Source: Streptomyces abyssomicinicus (GTDB lineage Bacteria > Actinomycetota > Actinomycetes > Streptomycetales > Streptomycetaceae). From it: a stretch of DNA of 64,000 nt. The notes beneath the pieces were generated by a model. It worked only from the letters and a program-made list of their open reading frames with translations, was not told the DNA's origin and did no database searches. Location: positions 1 to 64,000 of the forward strand of contig NZ_BBZI01000005.1 of NCBI RefSeq assembly GCF_008974245.1. The letters run 5' to 3'. This document shows, piece after piece, positions 51,701-64,000 of this stretch. The position numbers and the translations under genes are program-made. The number at the start of each line of letters is the position of its first letter. The stretch's first letter is position 1.

Positions 51701-53389
51701 TCAGGCCGCGGTGGCGGTGTCCGGCGTCCCGTTCAGGCGGGCCGCGAGGAGGGCGATGTCGTCCGTCTTCTCCCTGCCGTACCGCTCCAGCAGCAGGTCG
51801 CACAGGTCCCCGATCTCGCCGGGCGCGTCGGCGAGGGTGGCCTGGAGCGCGGCGAGGCTGTCACCGAGGTCCACTCCCGGGACCTCGATCAGGCCGTCGG
51901 TGAGCATCAGGAGGGTGGCTCCCTCCGGCACGTCGTGGGCGGTGGCCGGAGGATGCCGCACGTTCAGGCCCAGCAGGGGACCGTGCTCGGTCAGGTAGCG
52001 GGTCGAGCCGTCCGGACAGCGCAGCAGAGGCGGTATGTGACCGGCGTTGGCGACCTGGATGCGCCGCGCACCGGGCTCCACCAGGACCAGGCAGACGGTG
52101 ACCGTGATCGCCGGCCGCAGCCGGGTCAGCAGGGCGTCCAGCCGGTCCAGCAGGGTGCGCGGGTCGTGGCCCTCGATGGCGTAGGCGCGCAACGCGTGCC
52201 GGACCTCGCCCATGATCATCGCCGCCTTCAGGGAGTGCCCCGCCACGTCGCCGATGGCCAGCAGCAGACCGGCCGGGGTCTCGATGACCTCGTAGAAGTC
52301 GCCGCCGATCTCCGAGTCGTCGGCCGCCGGCTCGTAGCGCACCGCCAGGTCCACACCGGCCACCTCCGGAAGCCGGTCCGGCAGGAAGGTGCGCTGGAGG
52401 GTGAGCACCAGCGCGTGCTCCTCGCTGCGCGAGCGCAGGGCCTCCAGCGCCAGCGCGCAGGCCTGGGCGAGCTGCGAGAGCAGATCACGGTCGTCCACCC
52501 GGGCGAGGGCCTCGCCGTCCACGGCGAGCGCGACCGGGGGCCTGCCCTTCTTGGTGCGGGCCAGGATCAGGGCGACCTCGCCCGCGAACACGTCGGCCTC
52601 GGCGCCGTCCGCGCGGCAGACCGTGCCGCGCCACTCGGCGGCGGACAGCAGCACGGTGGCGGTGCCGGTGCCGTCCCCGAGGACCCGGCCGGCCAGCAGG
52701 TCCAGCAGCCGCGGCTCCGACCGGAACACCTTCACCGGCGCGACGACGCCGGCCGGGGCCGCCCCCTGCTCCGTGTTCCGGGCCGCGGCGGCGATGTGCA
52801 GGGTGCTGTTGTCCGGGCTCAGGGCGACCGCGACCGCGGGCGACTGCATCAAGGTGGCCGCGCCGGTCGCGGCCGCCTCGGCGAACGAGCAGCCGTCCTT
52901 CGCCCCGTAGACCGCCAGGGTGCTGCTGTTCAGCGCCGCCACCCGCGCCGCGAGCCGCTCCGCGCGGCGGCGGGCCCGGGCGTAGCGCAGCGCGGCGGTG
53001 ACCGTCGCCAGCAGCTCGTCCGGGGCGATCGGGTCCGTGAGGTAGGCGTCCGCGCCCCGGTGCAGGCCCTGGGTGCGGTCGCTCACCTCGATGGCGTGCG
53101 CCGAGATGTGGATGACCGGCAGCGAGGCGGTCCGCGGGTCCGCCTTGATCTGCTCGCAGACCTCGAAACCGCTCATGTCGGGCAGCTTCACGTCGACGAC
53201 CGCCAGCTCCGGCAGCTCCCCGTCGGGGGAACCGGCGAGCAGGGCCAGGCCCTCCGCGCCGTCGGCGGCCTCCACCACCGTGTGGCCGGCCCGGCGCAGC
53301 CAGCTGCTGATGATGTACCGCTTGGTGTCGTTGTCGTCGAGCACCATCACCTTGGCGACGGCGCTGTCCTGCTGGAGACAGGGGCTCAC
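51701..53389 (-). CDS. Response regulator-SpoIIE phosphatase (562 aa)
   Basis: An N-terminal receiver with phospho-acceptor D66 ([14 protein letters not shown]) is followed by a GAF-like middle region and a C-terminal PP2C/SpoIIE phosphatase ([48 protein letters not shown]). It would dephosphorylate an anti-sigma antagonist in response to the hybrid kinase encoded just upstream, with which it overlaps (GTGA). It is the last gene of the rsbRST operon and gives the switch a second phosphatase output. Confidence 0.93.
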   Translation of the reverse strand: MSPCLQQDSAVAKVMVLDDNDTKRYIISSWLRRAGHTVVEAADGAEGLALLAGSPDGELPELAVVDVKLPDMSGFEVCEQIKADPRTASLPVIHISAHAIEVSDRTQGLHRGADAYLTDPIAPDELLATVTAALRYARARRRAERLAARVAALNSSTLAVYGAKDGCSFAEAAATGAATLMQSPAVAVALSPDNSTLHIAAAARNTEQGAAPAGVVAPVKVFRSEPRLLDLLAGRVLGDGTGTATVLLSAAEWRGTVCRADGAEADVFAGEVALILARTKKGRPPVALAVDGEALARVDDRDLLSQLAQACALALEALRSRSEEHALVLTLQRTFLPDRLPEVAGVDLAVRYEPAADDSEIGGDFYEVIETPAGLLLAIGDVAGHSLKAAMIMGEVRHALRAYAIEGHDPRTLLDRLDALLTRLRPAITVTVCLVLVEPGARRIQVANAGHIPPLLRCPDGSTRYLTEHGPLLGLNVRHPPATAHDVPEGATLLMLTDGLIEVPGVDLGDSLAALQATLADAPGEIGDLCDLLLERYGREKTDDIALLAARLNGTPDTATAA

Positions 53390-55179
53390 GGCCGTGGATC
53401 CTTCCTGCTCGCCCCCTGTACCACGTGTGTCACGCGTCCCGCGAAGGCCGCCGTCAGCTGCGACAGCGACAGGGCCGACTTGTCGAGCACCGCCCGCGCG
53501 TGGCGGAGCCGCTCGTGGTCCAGGCCGTCCCGGGACGCCGAGGTGATGACGACCACCGGGATGCCGCTGAGATCAGGGTCCGCGGCGAGTTCCCCCAGCA
53601 CCGCGTACCCGTCCACGTCCGGCATGTTCAGATCGAGGAGGACCGCGTCCGGCCGCTCCTCGCGGACCGCCCGGCTCGCCCGGTCGCCCCGGTCCACCTC
53701 CACGACCCGCTCCGCCAGCTGGTCGAGCAGCGGCCGGATCCTCGCGCGGAAGACGTCGTCGTCGTCGACGGTCACCAGGACGGTGACCAGCGGGCCGCCC
53801 GCCGCGCCGGGCTCCTCGCGGCGGGGGTCCAACGGCAGGCGCACGGTGACCCGGGTGCCCGTCCCCGGCGTGCTGGTCAGGCTGAGCGTGCCGCCCAGCA
53901 GCTCGGTCAGCCGGCGCGCGTAGGGCAGGCCGAGGCCGGTGCCCGAACGGCCCCGCTGGTGCGGACCCCGGACCTGGTAGAACTCCTCGAAGATCTGCTG
54001 CTGTTCCTCCTCGGGTATGCCCACGCCGGTGTCCGTCACGGTGAACACCACCTGGCCGTTCCCGTCCCCGTCCCCGTCCCCGGCCTCGGTGGCGACGTCC
54101 AGCCGCACCGTGCCGGCCTCGGTGAACTTCAGCGCGTTGGAGAGCAGGTTGCGCAGGACCCGGGTGAGCATCACGTCGTCGCTGACGATCTCCATCTCCG
54201 GCTCCGCCACGACCAGTTCCGCGTCGCCGTGCCGGGCGTACCCGCCCAGGGTGCCCCGCAACTGCCCGAGCAGCGCCCTCAGGTCGACCGGCCCGAAGCT
54301 GGGCTCCAGCCGGCCCGATTCGGCCTTGGCGACGTCCAGCAGTTCGTCCACGAGCGCCAGCAGCGTGGAACCCGAGGCGGAGATCAGCGACACCTGCCGG
54401 TGCTGCTCCTCGTTGAGCCGCTCCACGTCGAACTCCAGCAGCAGCCGCGCCAGGCCCACCACGGCGTTCACCGGGGTGCGCAGCTCGTGGCTGACGTTGG
54501 CCCAGAATCGGGTCTTGGCCTCGCTCGCCTCCCGCAACTGACGCGACTTCTCGTCGAGTTCGGCGTACAGGGCGACCACGCCCCGGTTGGTCTCCTCGAG
54601 TTCCTCGGAGAGCTCGGAGTACAGGGCCATCACCCCGCGGTTGGTCTCCTCCAGCTCCGCGTTGAGGCGGCGCAGTTCCTCCCGCTGCGCCCGCGACTCC
54701 TCCAGCGCCGCTATGAGATCGACCGTCTGGGCGCGCGCGTCCTCCACGGCGGTCGCCCCCTTGTGGGTCCGGAGCACCTCCCGCGTCCGCGCGACGACCT
54801 CGGCCGACGGCGCCCGCGCCCCGAGCGGCTGCTCGATGACGACGGTGCGCTCCACCCTGGCGTGCTCCACCGTCACCAGCCGGGACGCCGCGAGCAGCGC
54901 CTCCTCGCCGGGACCGGGACCGTCCGTCCACAGCAGGGTGAACCGCAGGCTCTGGCGCCCCTCGCCCACCAGCGCGAAGGAGACGGACAGCTCGCTGGAG
55001 CCCACCAGGTCACGGCCCAGTTCGCTCAGCGCGGTCGCCAGCCGGATCTGGTCCTGCGGCTCCACGCCGAGCGCCTCGGCCGCCGTCTTGCCGCTGCGGC
55101 GCAGCACGAAGACGTCCTGTTCGGTGGTGAGGGAGAGCGACACCAGTGGCACCGCCCCGCACGCCGCGGCCATGCTCAC
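53386..55179 (-). CDS. Hybrid sensor histidine kinase with ATPase-like N-terminus (597 aa)
   Basis: The first 130 residues resemble a divergent RsbT-like ATPase ([18 protein letters not shown]-like). A repeated coiled-coil follows (ELEETNRGV occurs twice), then HisKA with H231 in [12 protein letters not shown] and HATPase_c ([35 protein letters not shown]). The C-terminal receiver has its acceptor in [14 protein letters not shown]. No membrane segment, so it senses a cytoplasmic cue. The GTG at 55179 overlaps the upstream stop. Confidence 0.9.
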   Translation of the reverse strand: MSMAAACGAVPLVSLSLTTEQDVFVLRRSGKTAAEALGVEPQDQIRLATALSELGRDLVGSSELSVSFALVGEGRQSLRFTLLWTDGPGPGEEALLAASRLVTVEHARVERTVVIEQPLGARAPSAEVVARTREVLRTHKGATAVEDARAQTVDLIAALEESRAQREELRRLNAELEETNRGVMALYSELSEELEETNRGVVALYAELDEKSRQLREASEAKTRFWANVSHELRTPVNAVVGLARLLLEFDVERLNEEQHRQVSLISASGSTLLALVDELLDVAKAESGRLEPSFGPVDLRALLGQLRGTLGGYARHGDAELVVAEPEMEIVSDDVMLTRVLRNLLSNALKFTEAGTVRLDVATEAGDGDGDGNGQVVFTVTDTGVGIPEEEQQQIFEEFYQVRGPHQRGRSGTGLGLPYARRLTELLGGTLSLTSTPGTGTRVTVRLPLDPRREEPGAAGGPLVTVLVTVDDDDVFRARIRPLLDQLAERVVEVDRGDRASRAVREERPDAVLLDLNMPDVDGYAVLGELAADPDLSGIPVVVITSASRDGLDHERLRHARAVLDKSALSLSQLTAAFAGRVTHVVQGASRKDPRP

Positions 55180-56405
55180 CACGACCCCTTCGCCACGACG
55201 ACGCCCGCGTCGTCGCGGCGGACGCCCGCCTCGCGCAGCAGCTGGGCGGCGGCCACCAGCGGGGTGTGGTCGAGGAACCCGGGCATGTCCGAGGCCTGCC
55301 AGCGTTCGGTGAGACCGTCCGAGTGCATGATCACGGCGCCGTCCGGCGGAAGGTCCTGGCGGACCGTCCGCAGGGTGGGCATCTGGTGCCCGACGATGCC
55401 GGGCGCGGACACCAGCGACCGGCGGACCCCGGTGGCGGGGTCGACGACGAAGGAGCTGATGTTCCCCACGCCGCAGAAGTACACGCTCCGGGAGGCCGGT
55501 TCGATCCGCGCCACGGCGACGGCTCCGCCGCGGCTGCCGCGCAGCGCCCTGTGGAGGTCGGCGAGCATCGCCGCCGGGTCCTCCGCCTTCGAGGCGCGGA
55601 AGGCCGTCACCGCGGCCTGCGAGGCACGTCCGGCGAGCGGCCCGTGTCCCAGGCCGTCGCAGCACATGACCATCAGCGCCCGCCCGTCGGCGTCCGGGCC
55701 GCCGCGGTACGCGGTCAGCCGGTCGGGGAGCGCGCGGGCGTGTTCCGGCGGGGGCCGCAGGCCGGTGAGTTCCGCCCAGCCCAGGACGCCACGGGAGGAA
55801 TCGGACCTGGCCTCGGCGGCGGTGTCGGCCGGCAGCGAACCCGCGGTACTGGACCCGGCCGTGGGCGTGCCGACCAGGCGGGCCGCCCACGAGTCCCCGC
55901 ACACCTCCTCGCCGGTGATCGCGCGGGTCAGGCCCTCGACCAGCGGGGCCGCCGAGGCGGCCTGCCCCCGGCCCGCGTCCTTGGTCCAGAAGCGCGCCGT
56001 CAGGACGGTCCCGCGCCCCGGCAGCGAGTGCAGCCGGAAGGTGTCGGCGAGCCGGGATATCGCTCCGAGGCCGATCCCGAGGGTGCCCGCCGTGGAGGTC
56101 CCGTCGGTCAGGGAGCGCGCCACGTCGGCCATGCCCGGGCCCGCGTCCGTCGTCACGAACTCGACGCCGGCGTCGTGCCGGGTCCGCACCACGCGCAGCA
56201 GGAGCGCGCCGTCGACGGCGTGCCGGCGCAGGTTGGTCGCCGCCTCGCTGACCGCGAGGGCGACCTCGGCACAGCGCTGTTCGTCGAAGCCGATGCGCCG
56301 GGCCACGGACACGGCCGCGATCCGGGCGGCGGCGGGGAACGATTCCTGGTCGCGGAGCCAGACCACATCCTCCGCGTCCAGGACCGCCCAGGTCAGCGGC
56401 CCCAT
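55176..56405 (-). CDS. HATPase plus SpoIIE-type phosphatase, RsbX/RsbU-like (409 aa)
   Basis: An N-terminal ATPase domain of the anti-sigma type ([41 protein letters not shown]) is joined to a PP2C-like phosphatase ([39 protein letters not shown]). It probably resets the stressosome by dephosphorylating RsbR/RsbS, as RsbX does. The ATG at 56405 lies inside the last codons of rsbT (13-bp overlap). Confidence 0.88.
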   Translation of the reverse strand: MGPLTWAVLDAEDVVWLRDQESFPAAARIAAVSVARRIGFDEQRCAEVALAVSEAATNLRRHAVDGALLLRVVRTRHDAGVEFVTTDAGPGMADVARSLTDGTSTAGTLGIGLGAISRLADTFRLHSLPGRGTVLTARFWTKDAGRGQAASAAPLVEGLTRAITGEEVCGDSWAARLVGTPTAGSSTAGSLPADTAAEARSDSSRGVLGWAELTGLRPPPEHARALPDRLTAYRGGPDADGRALMVMCCDGLGHGPLAGRASQAAVTAFRASKAEDPAAMLADLHRALRGSRGGAVAVARIEPASRSVYFCGVGNISSFVVDPATGVRRSLVSAPGIVGHQMPTLRTVRQDLPPDGAVIMHSDGLTERWQASDMPGFLDHTPLVAAAQLLREAGVRRDDAGVVVAKGSW

Positions 56406-56818
56406 TTGGTCACCGAAACCCGGGTGCCGCCGCCGGCCTCGGTGTCCAGGGCGAACTCGTCGACGAGACGGCGCGCGCCACTGAGGCCGAGCCCGAGACC
56501 TCCGCCGGAGGTCCAGCCGTCGGTCAGCGCCTGGTCGACGTCGGGGATGCCGGGCCCCGAGTCGTCGAACACCGCCGTCACCCCGGTCTTTCCGTCCCGC
56601 CGGACCAGACCGATCCGCAGGACTCCGCCTCCTCCGTAGACGAGGGTGTTGCGCGCCAGCTCGCTCGCGGCGGTCACCAGCTTGGTCTGGTCGACCAGCG
56701 AGAGCTTGCAGCGCTGGGCGAGCGTCCGCACCAGCTGCCGGGCCCGCACCACGTCGTCGTTGGAGGCGATCGGCAGGGTCTGGTCGTCGGCGCCGAGCTC
56801 GGGCAGGGGCCCGTTCAT
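56393..56818 (-). CDS. rsbT: RsbT-type switch kinase (141 aa)
   Basis: A single HATPase_c domain: [18 protein letters not shown] (N-box), [16 protein letters not shown] (G1) and [18 protein letters not shown] (G2), ending with [10 protein letters not shown]. RsbT phosphorylates RsbS and RsbR and, when freed, activates a phosphatase. Its ATG overlaps the rsbS stop. Confidence 0.93.
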   Translation of the reverse strand: MNGPLPELGADDQTLPIASNDDVVRARQLVRTLAQRCKLSLVDQTKLVTAASELARNTLVYGGGGVLRIGLVRRDGKTGVTAVFDDSGPGIPDVDQALTDGWTSGGGLGLGLSGARRLVDEFALDTEAGGGTRVSVTKWGR

Positions 56819-57192
56819 CGTTGTGCCGGACGGTCGTCGCCCGGTCGGGCCAGCATATCCAGGCCCTTCTCCAGCGAGAGAGCGGTCCGCACCCCACCGA
56901 GCGACAGGCCCAGTTCGACGAGGGTGATGGCCACGGCCGGCCGCATGCCGACGACGACGGTCTCCGCGTCGAGCATCCGGGAGATGGCCGCGGTGGTGGC
57001 CAGCATGCGGCCCACGAACGAGTCGACGATCTCCACCGCGGTGATGTCGATGACGACGCCCCGGGCGCCGGACTCCACGATCCGGGCGGCCAGGTCCTCC
57101 TGGAGGTCCAGGACGATCTGGTCCTCCAGGTCGACCTGGATGGACACCAGGAGGACGTCACCGATCTTCAGGACGGGTACGCGCTCGGTCAC
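56815..57192 (-). CDS. rsbS: RsbS-type STAS-domain stressosome protein (125 aa)
   Basis: A single STAS domain: VPVLKIGDVLLVSIQVDLED, VVIDITAVEIVDSFVGRML with the likely phosphorylated S58, and GMRPAVAITLVELG. It forms the stressosome core with RsbR and holds RsbT. The GTG start overlaps the rsbR stop. Confidence 0.93.
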   Translation of the reverse strand: MTERVPVLKIGDVLLVSIQVDLEDQIVLDLQEDLAARIVESGARGVVIDITAVEIVDSFVGRMLATTAAISRMLDAETVVVGMRPAVAITLVELGLSLGGVRTALSLEKGLDMLARPGDDRPAQR

Positions 57193-58034
57193 GCCTGGCC
57201 GCCACTGGTCGTGACGTCGGCCCCGCCGCGGCGGAGCGCGTGCTTGAGGGCGTCGGCGAGGGACGCCTTGGTGACGATGTCGCCGAACTGGATGCCCAGC
57301 GCGACGATGGTCTGCGCGATCTGCGGGCGGATGCCGGAGATGATGCACTCGGCGCCCATCAGACGGGCCGCCACCACGGTCTTCAGCAGGTGCTGGGCGA
57401 CCTCGGTGTCCACCGCGGGAACCCCGGTGATGTCGATGATCGCCTGGTCGGCGTCGACGTCGACCAGGGCCTGGAGGAGCTTCTCCATCACCACCTGGGT
57501 GCGCGCGGAGTCCAGGGTCCCCACCAGCGGGACGGCGACCACGCCCTCCCACAGCTTCACGACCGGGGTGGAGAGCTCCATCAGCTGCTCGGACTGCGCG
57601 CTGATGATCTCCTCGCGCGTCTTGGCGTAGACCTCCAGCGTGAACAGCGCCAGGGCGTCCATCAGCTTGCCGAGGTGGAGGTAGGCGTGGATGTCGTCGG
57701 ACGGGGTGTCCGTCGTCGGCGCGAGGATGTCCTTGCAGGCCAGCACGCTGGTCGCGGTCTCGGTGGGCGTGAAGCCCTGCCGGGCCCGGCTGCGGGACAG
57801 CTCGGCGAGCAGCGCCCGCAGCTCCGCGTAGGCGTCCCCCTGCCAGTCGAACGCGCCCTTGCGCAGTCCGTCCACCAGGGCCGTGTACAGCTCGCGGAGC
57901 TCACGCTCGAGCTCGGCCAGCGACATCCGGCCGCGCAGCGTGCGGGAGACGGCCTCCACCCAGGCGGAGGCGAGCTGTTCGTCCTTGGCCGTCAGCAGCT
58001 CGACGAGTCTGCTGGAAACTTCTTGCCCTGCCAC
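57189..58034 (-). CDS. rsbR: RsbR-type stressosome sensor (281 aa)
   Basis: An N-terminal helical globin-like sensor of about 150 residues (SRLVELLTAKDEQLASAWVE) is joined to a C-terminal STAS domain (PVVKLWEGVVAVPLVGTLDS, AIIDITGVPAVDTEVAQHLL with the conserved Thr residues). The GTG at 58034 is chosen because AGAGGAG lies about 8 nt upstream; an ATG at 58055 has no ribosome binding site. First gene of a six-gene overlapping operon. Confidence 0.9.
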   Translation of the reverse strand: MAGQEVSSRLVELLTAKDEQLASAWVEAVSRTLRGRMSLAELERELRELYTALVDGLRKGAFDWQGDAYAELRALLAELSRSRARQGFTPTETATSVLACKDILAPTTDTPSDDIHAYLHLGKLMDALALFTLEVYAKTREEIISAQSEQLMELSTPVVKLWEGVVAVPLVGTLDSARTQVVMEKLLQALVDVDADQAIIDITGVPAVDTEVAQHLLKTVVAARLMGAECIISGIRPQIAQTIVALGIQFGDIVTKASLADALKHALRRGGADVTTSGGQA

Positions 58035-58142
58035 CGCTGAACTCCTCTGATACATGCACTCGCCACCGGTTGCGACGGCAGTGTCGGCGCGGCGCGCCTC
58101 CCCGCGCAGGCGGGACGGCACGACGGAAACGTCTGGCTCCCG

Positions 58143-58167
58143 ATACCCCGGCTCACACGCCACACAC
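58143..58167 (-). promoter_or_regulatory. SigB-type promoter candidate for the rsb operon
   Basis: On the minus strand GTGTG, 14 bp, then GGGTAT fits the streptomycete SigB-type consensus (GNNTN, 14-16 bp, GGGTAY). The start point would be about 100 bp before rsbR, which would make the operon autoregulated. Confidence 0.5.
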
Positions 58168-58169
58168 CT

Positions 58170-58182
58170 GCGAATTTTTCGC
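58170..58182. promoter_or_regulatory. Small palindrome next to the rsbR promoter
   Basis: GCGAATTTTTCGC, 5-bp arms around three T, directly upstream of the predicted -35 of rsbR. Its AT-rich core stands out in this region. Confidence 0.35.
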
Positions 58183-58396
58183 GATGGTTCCGGGGGGATC
58201 CGTCGTGCCACGGTACGCCCGCAGGACGGTCCCGGCGCAAGCCTCCCCGGGGTCGTACGGTGGATCGGGGCAGGCAGGAAGCGCAGGCGGCCGGAAATCG
58301 TGCCCGTCGGTCCCCAGGGGCGAGGGGTGTTTCCACTTCCTTCACAAGGTGAAGTAACCTCCGGAGTCGTCCTTTGGCATGGGCGGAAAACCGGAA

Positions 58397-58421
58397 GCAT
58401 GGTGCCGGGAATTCCGGGTAG
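58397..58421 (+). promoter_or_regulatory. SigB-type promoter candidate for the poly-HAMP kinase
   Basis: GCATG, 14 bp, then GGGTAG on the plus strand. The final base departs from the consensus Y. It lies 76 bp before the chosen start codon. Confidence 0.35.
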
Positions 58422-58496
58422 GCGAGGGGTTCGCCGTGCGGCCTTTCGTCCATGGCATCACTGCGTCATGGCAACGATGAGGGAAAGAGGTCGGTC

Positions 58497-63080
<4,584 letters not shown>

Positions 63081-63171
63081 CCCGGTGGCGCGGGGCGCCC
63101 GCCGCGCCCCGCGCCGTCCGCCCACGACCCCACGCCAGCCGTCCACCGCCTACCGAGGAGTCAGCAGCACC

Positions 63172-64000
63172 GTGAGCACTCCCGACAAGCCCGCCCATCC
63201 CGAGCGGGCGGACGAGACCGTCGCCGGAGAGGTGTCTCGCGTACCCGCGGCCAGGACGGAGGCGGGCGCGGACAGCTCCGGGGCGGGTGGGCCCGAGGGC
63301 GCGGCCGGCATGGGCCGGCTGGCCGCCACGGTGGCCCGGCTGCGGGACGAGATCCGCGCGGCGCAGGCCGCCGCGGACGGCCGGGCGCTGATCGAGCTCG
63401 CCAAGGGCGTGCTGATCGAGCGGCTCGGCTGCGGGCCGACCGCCGCCGGCCGCCAGCTGGCCACGCTGGCCGAGGAGTCGGGCCTGTCGCAGCTGGAGCT
63501 CGCGGCGGACATCGTCAACCAGGCGGCCCGCGACCACGTGGCCGAGGTGGCCGCCGACTTCGTGCGCCGCGCCACCGCCACCGGAGCCCACGACGGCGAC
63601 GGCCACGACGACCAGGACGTGCCCGAGGCGGAGGACGCCGCGACCGTCGCCGTCCGCCTGCGCACCGCCGAGAGCGGCGCGGCCGCCGCCGGGGACACCC
63701 AGGCGGTCGCCGAGTCGCTGCTGGAGCACGCGCTGACCCCGCTGGGGGCCACCGCGGTCGCCGTCTGGGCGGCGGGCTCCGACGCCTCGCTCACCCTGGC
63801 CGGGCACGCCGGCTTCCCCGCCGACGAGGCCGGCCGGTGGCGGTACGTGCCGCCGGGCGTGTGCACGCTGGCCCGGCAGGCGCTCACCGACCGGCGCACC
63901 GTGCTCGCCGGGACGCAGCCCTCCTCCGCCATGCCCTCGATCGGCTGGGCCCACAACCCGCGCGGCGGGCGGATCGCCGTTCCGGCCGGCACCGGCGGCC
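63172..64000 (+). CDS. ANTAR- and GAF-domain protein, cut by the window end
   Basis: After a disordered N-terminus, an ANTAR-like RNA-binding segment is seen near residues 65-125 (ALIELAKGVLIERLGCGPTA, AEESGLSQLELAADIVNQAA). A GAF-like sensor starts near residue 175 (AVAESLLEHALTPLGATAVA). Most ANTAR proteins have the sensor first, so the order is reversed here. The GTG follows GAGGAG at 12 nt. It lies 91 bp after the giant kinase and may take part in the same signalling chain. The C-terminus is outside the window; more domains are likely. Confidence 0.75.
   Translation, partial: MSTPDKPAHPERADETVAGEVSRVPAARTEAGADSSGAGGPEGAAGMGRLAATVARLRDEIRAAQAAADGRALIELAKGVLIERLGCGPTAAGRQLATLAEESGLSQLELAADIVNQAARDHVAEVAADFVRRATATGAHDGDGHDDQDVPEAEDAATVAVRLRTAESGAAAAGDTQAVAESLLEHALTPLGATAVAVWAAGSDASLTLAGHAGFPADEAGRWRYVPPGVCTLARQALTDRRTVLAGTQPSSAMPSIGWAHNPRGGRIAVPAGTGG

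Overview
The window is chromosomal DNA of a high-GC actinomycete, almost certainly a Streptomyces. The evidence is the extreme third-position GC, frequent GTG starts, stop/start overlaps of the ATGA and GTGA type, a gas vesicle cluster in the gvpOAFGYZJLSK order known from streptomycetes, a DUF397/HTH pair, a SARP-type regulator and a stressosome-type rsbRST cluster.

Layout. (1) 0.1-2.6 kb: a PolX-type DNA polymerase and a frameshifted LysE exporter. (2) 2.7-20.2 kb: a sugar-utilisation locus that reads best as xyloglucan degradation. It has a LacI regulator with a GH31 enzyme, and a six-gene minus-strand operon for a binding protein, two permeases, GH42, GH95 and a secreted GH12. A divergent GH3 follows. 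Four copies of a palindrome around GAAGCGCTTC lie in the promoters of lacI, the transporter operon and GH3, which defines a local regulon. A flavin monooxygenase/TetR pair with its own operators (6.0-8.1 kb) interrupts the locus. (3) 20.2-27.2 kb: an island of accessory DNA. It holds a PIN toxin/antitoxin pair, several gene remnants, a two-gene unit encoding a small membrane protein and a 1082-residue STAND/NACHT-like NTPase, and unknown genes. A decayed copy of the end of the 2Fe-2S subunit gene lies at 21.06-21.18 kb, while the intact gene begins the next block at 27.28 kb, so the island is bracketed by a duplicated sequence. (4) 27.3-33.8 kb: a rubber (polyisoprene) oxidation locus with two tandem latex clearing proteins, large and small subunits of a molybdenum hydroxylase, and a divergent TetR regulator. 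(5) 34.1-42.3 kb: an acyl-CoA synthetase, regulators, an HATPase gene without a proper stop, a beta-helix secreted protein, a SARP-like regulator and a secreted M23 peptidase. (6) 42.4-48.2 kb: the gas vesicle operon, with unusual charged extensions. (7) 48.3-51.7 kb: membrane and metabolic genes. (8) 51.7-64 kb: a signalling block. rsbR-rsbS-rsbT, an ATPase-phosphatase, a hybrid histidine kinase and a receiver-phosphatase form one overlapping operon. Divergent from it are a giant poly-HAMP hybrid kinase and an ANTAR/GAF protein cut by the window end.

How the parts work together. Secreted GH12 would cut xyloglucan, the ABC importer would bring in oligosaccharides, and cytoplasmic GH95, GH42, GH31 and GH3 would remove fucose, galactose, xylose and glucose, under LacI control. 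Lcp enzymes would cleave polyisoprene outside the cell and the Mo-hydroxylase would oxidise the aldehyde ends. The STAND NTPase pair, surrounded by remnants of an OLD-like ATPase and a UvrD-like helicase, is the best candidate here for an uncharacterised defence system. All functional statements are inferred from sequence; no searches were run.
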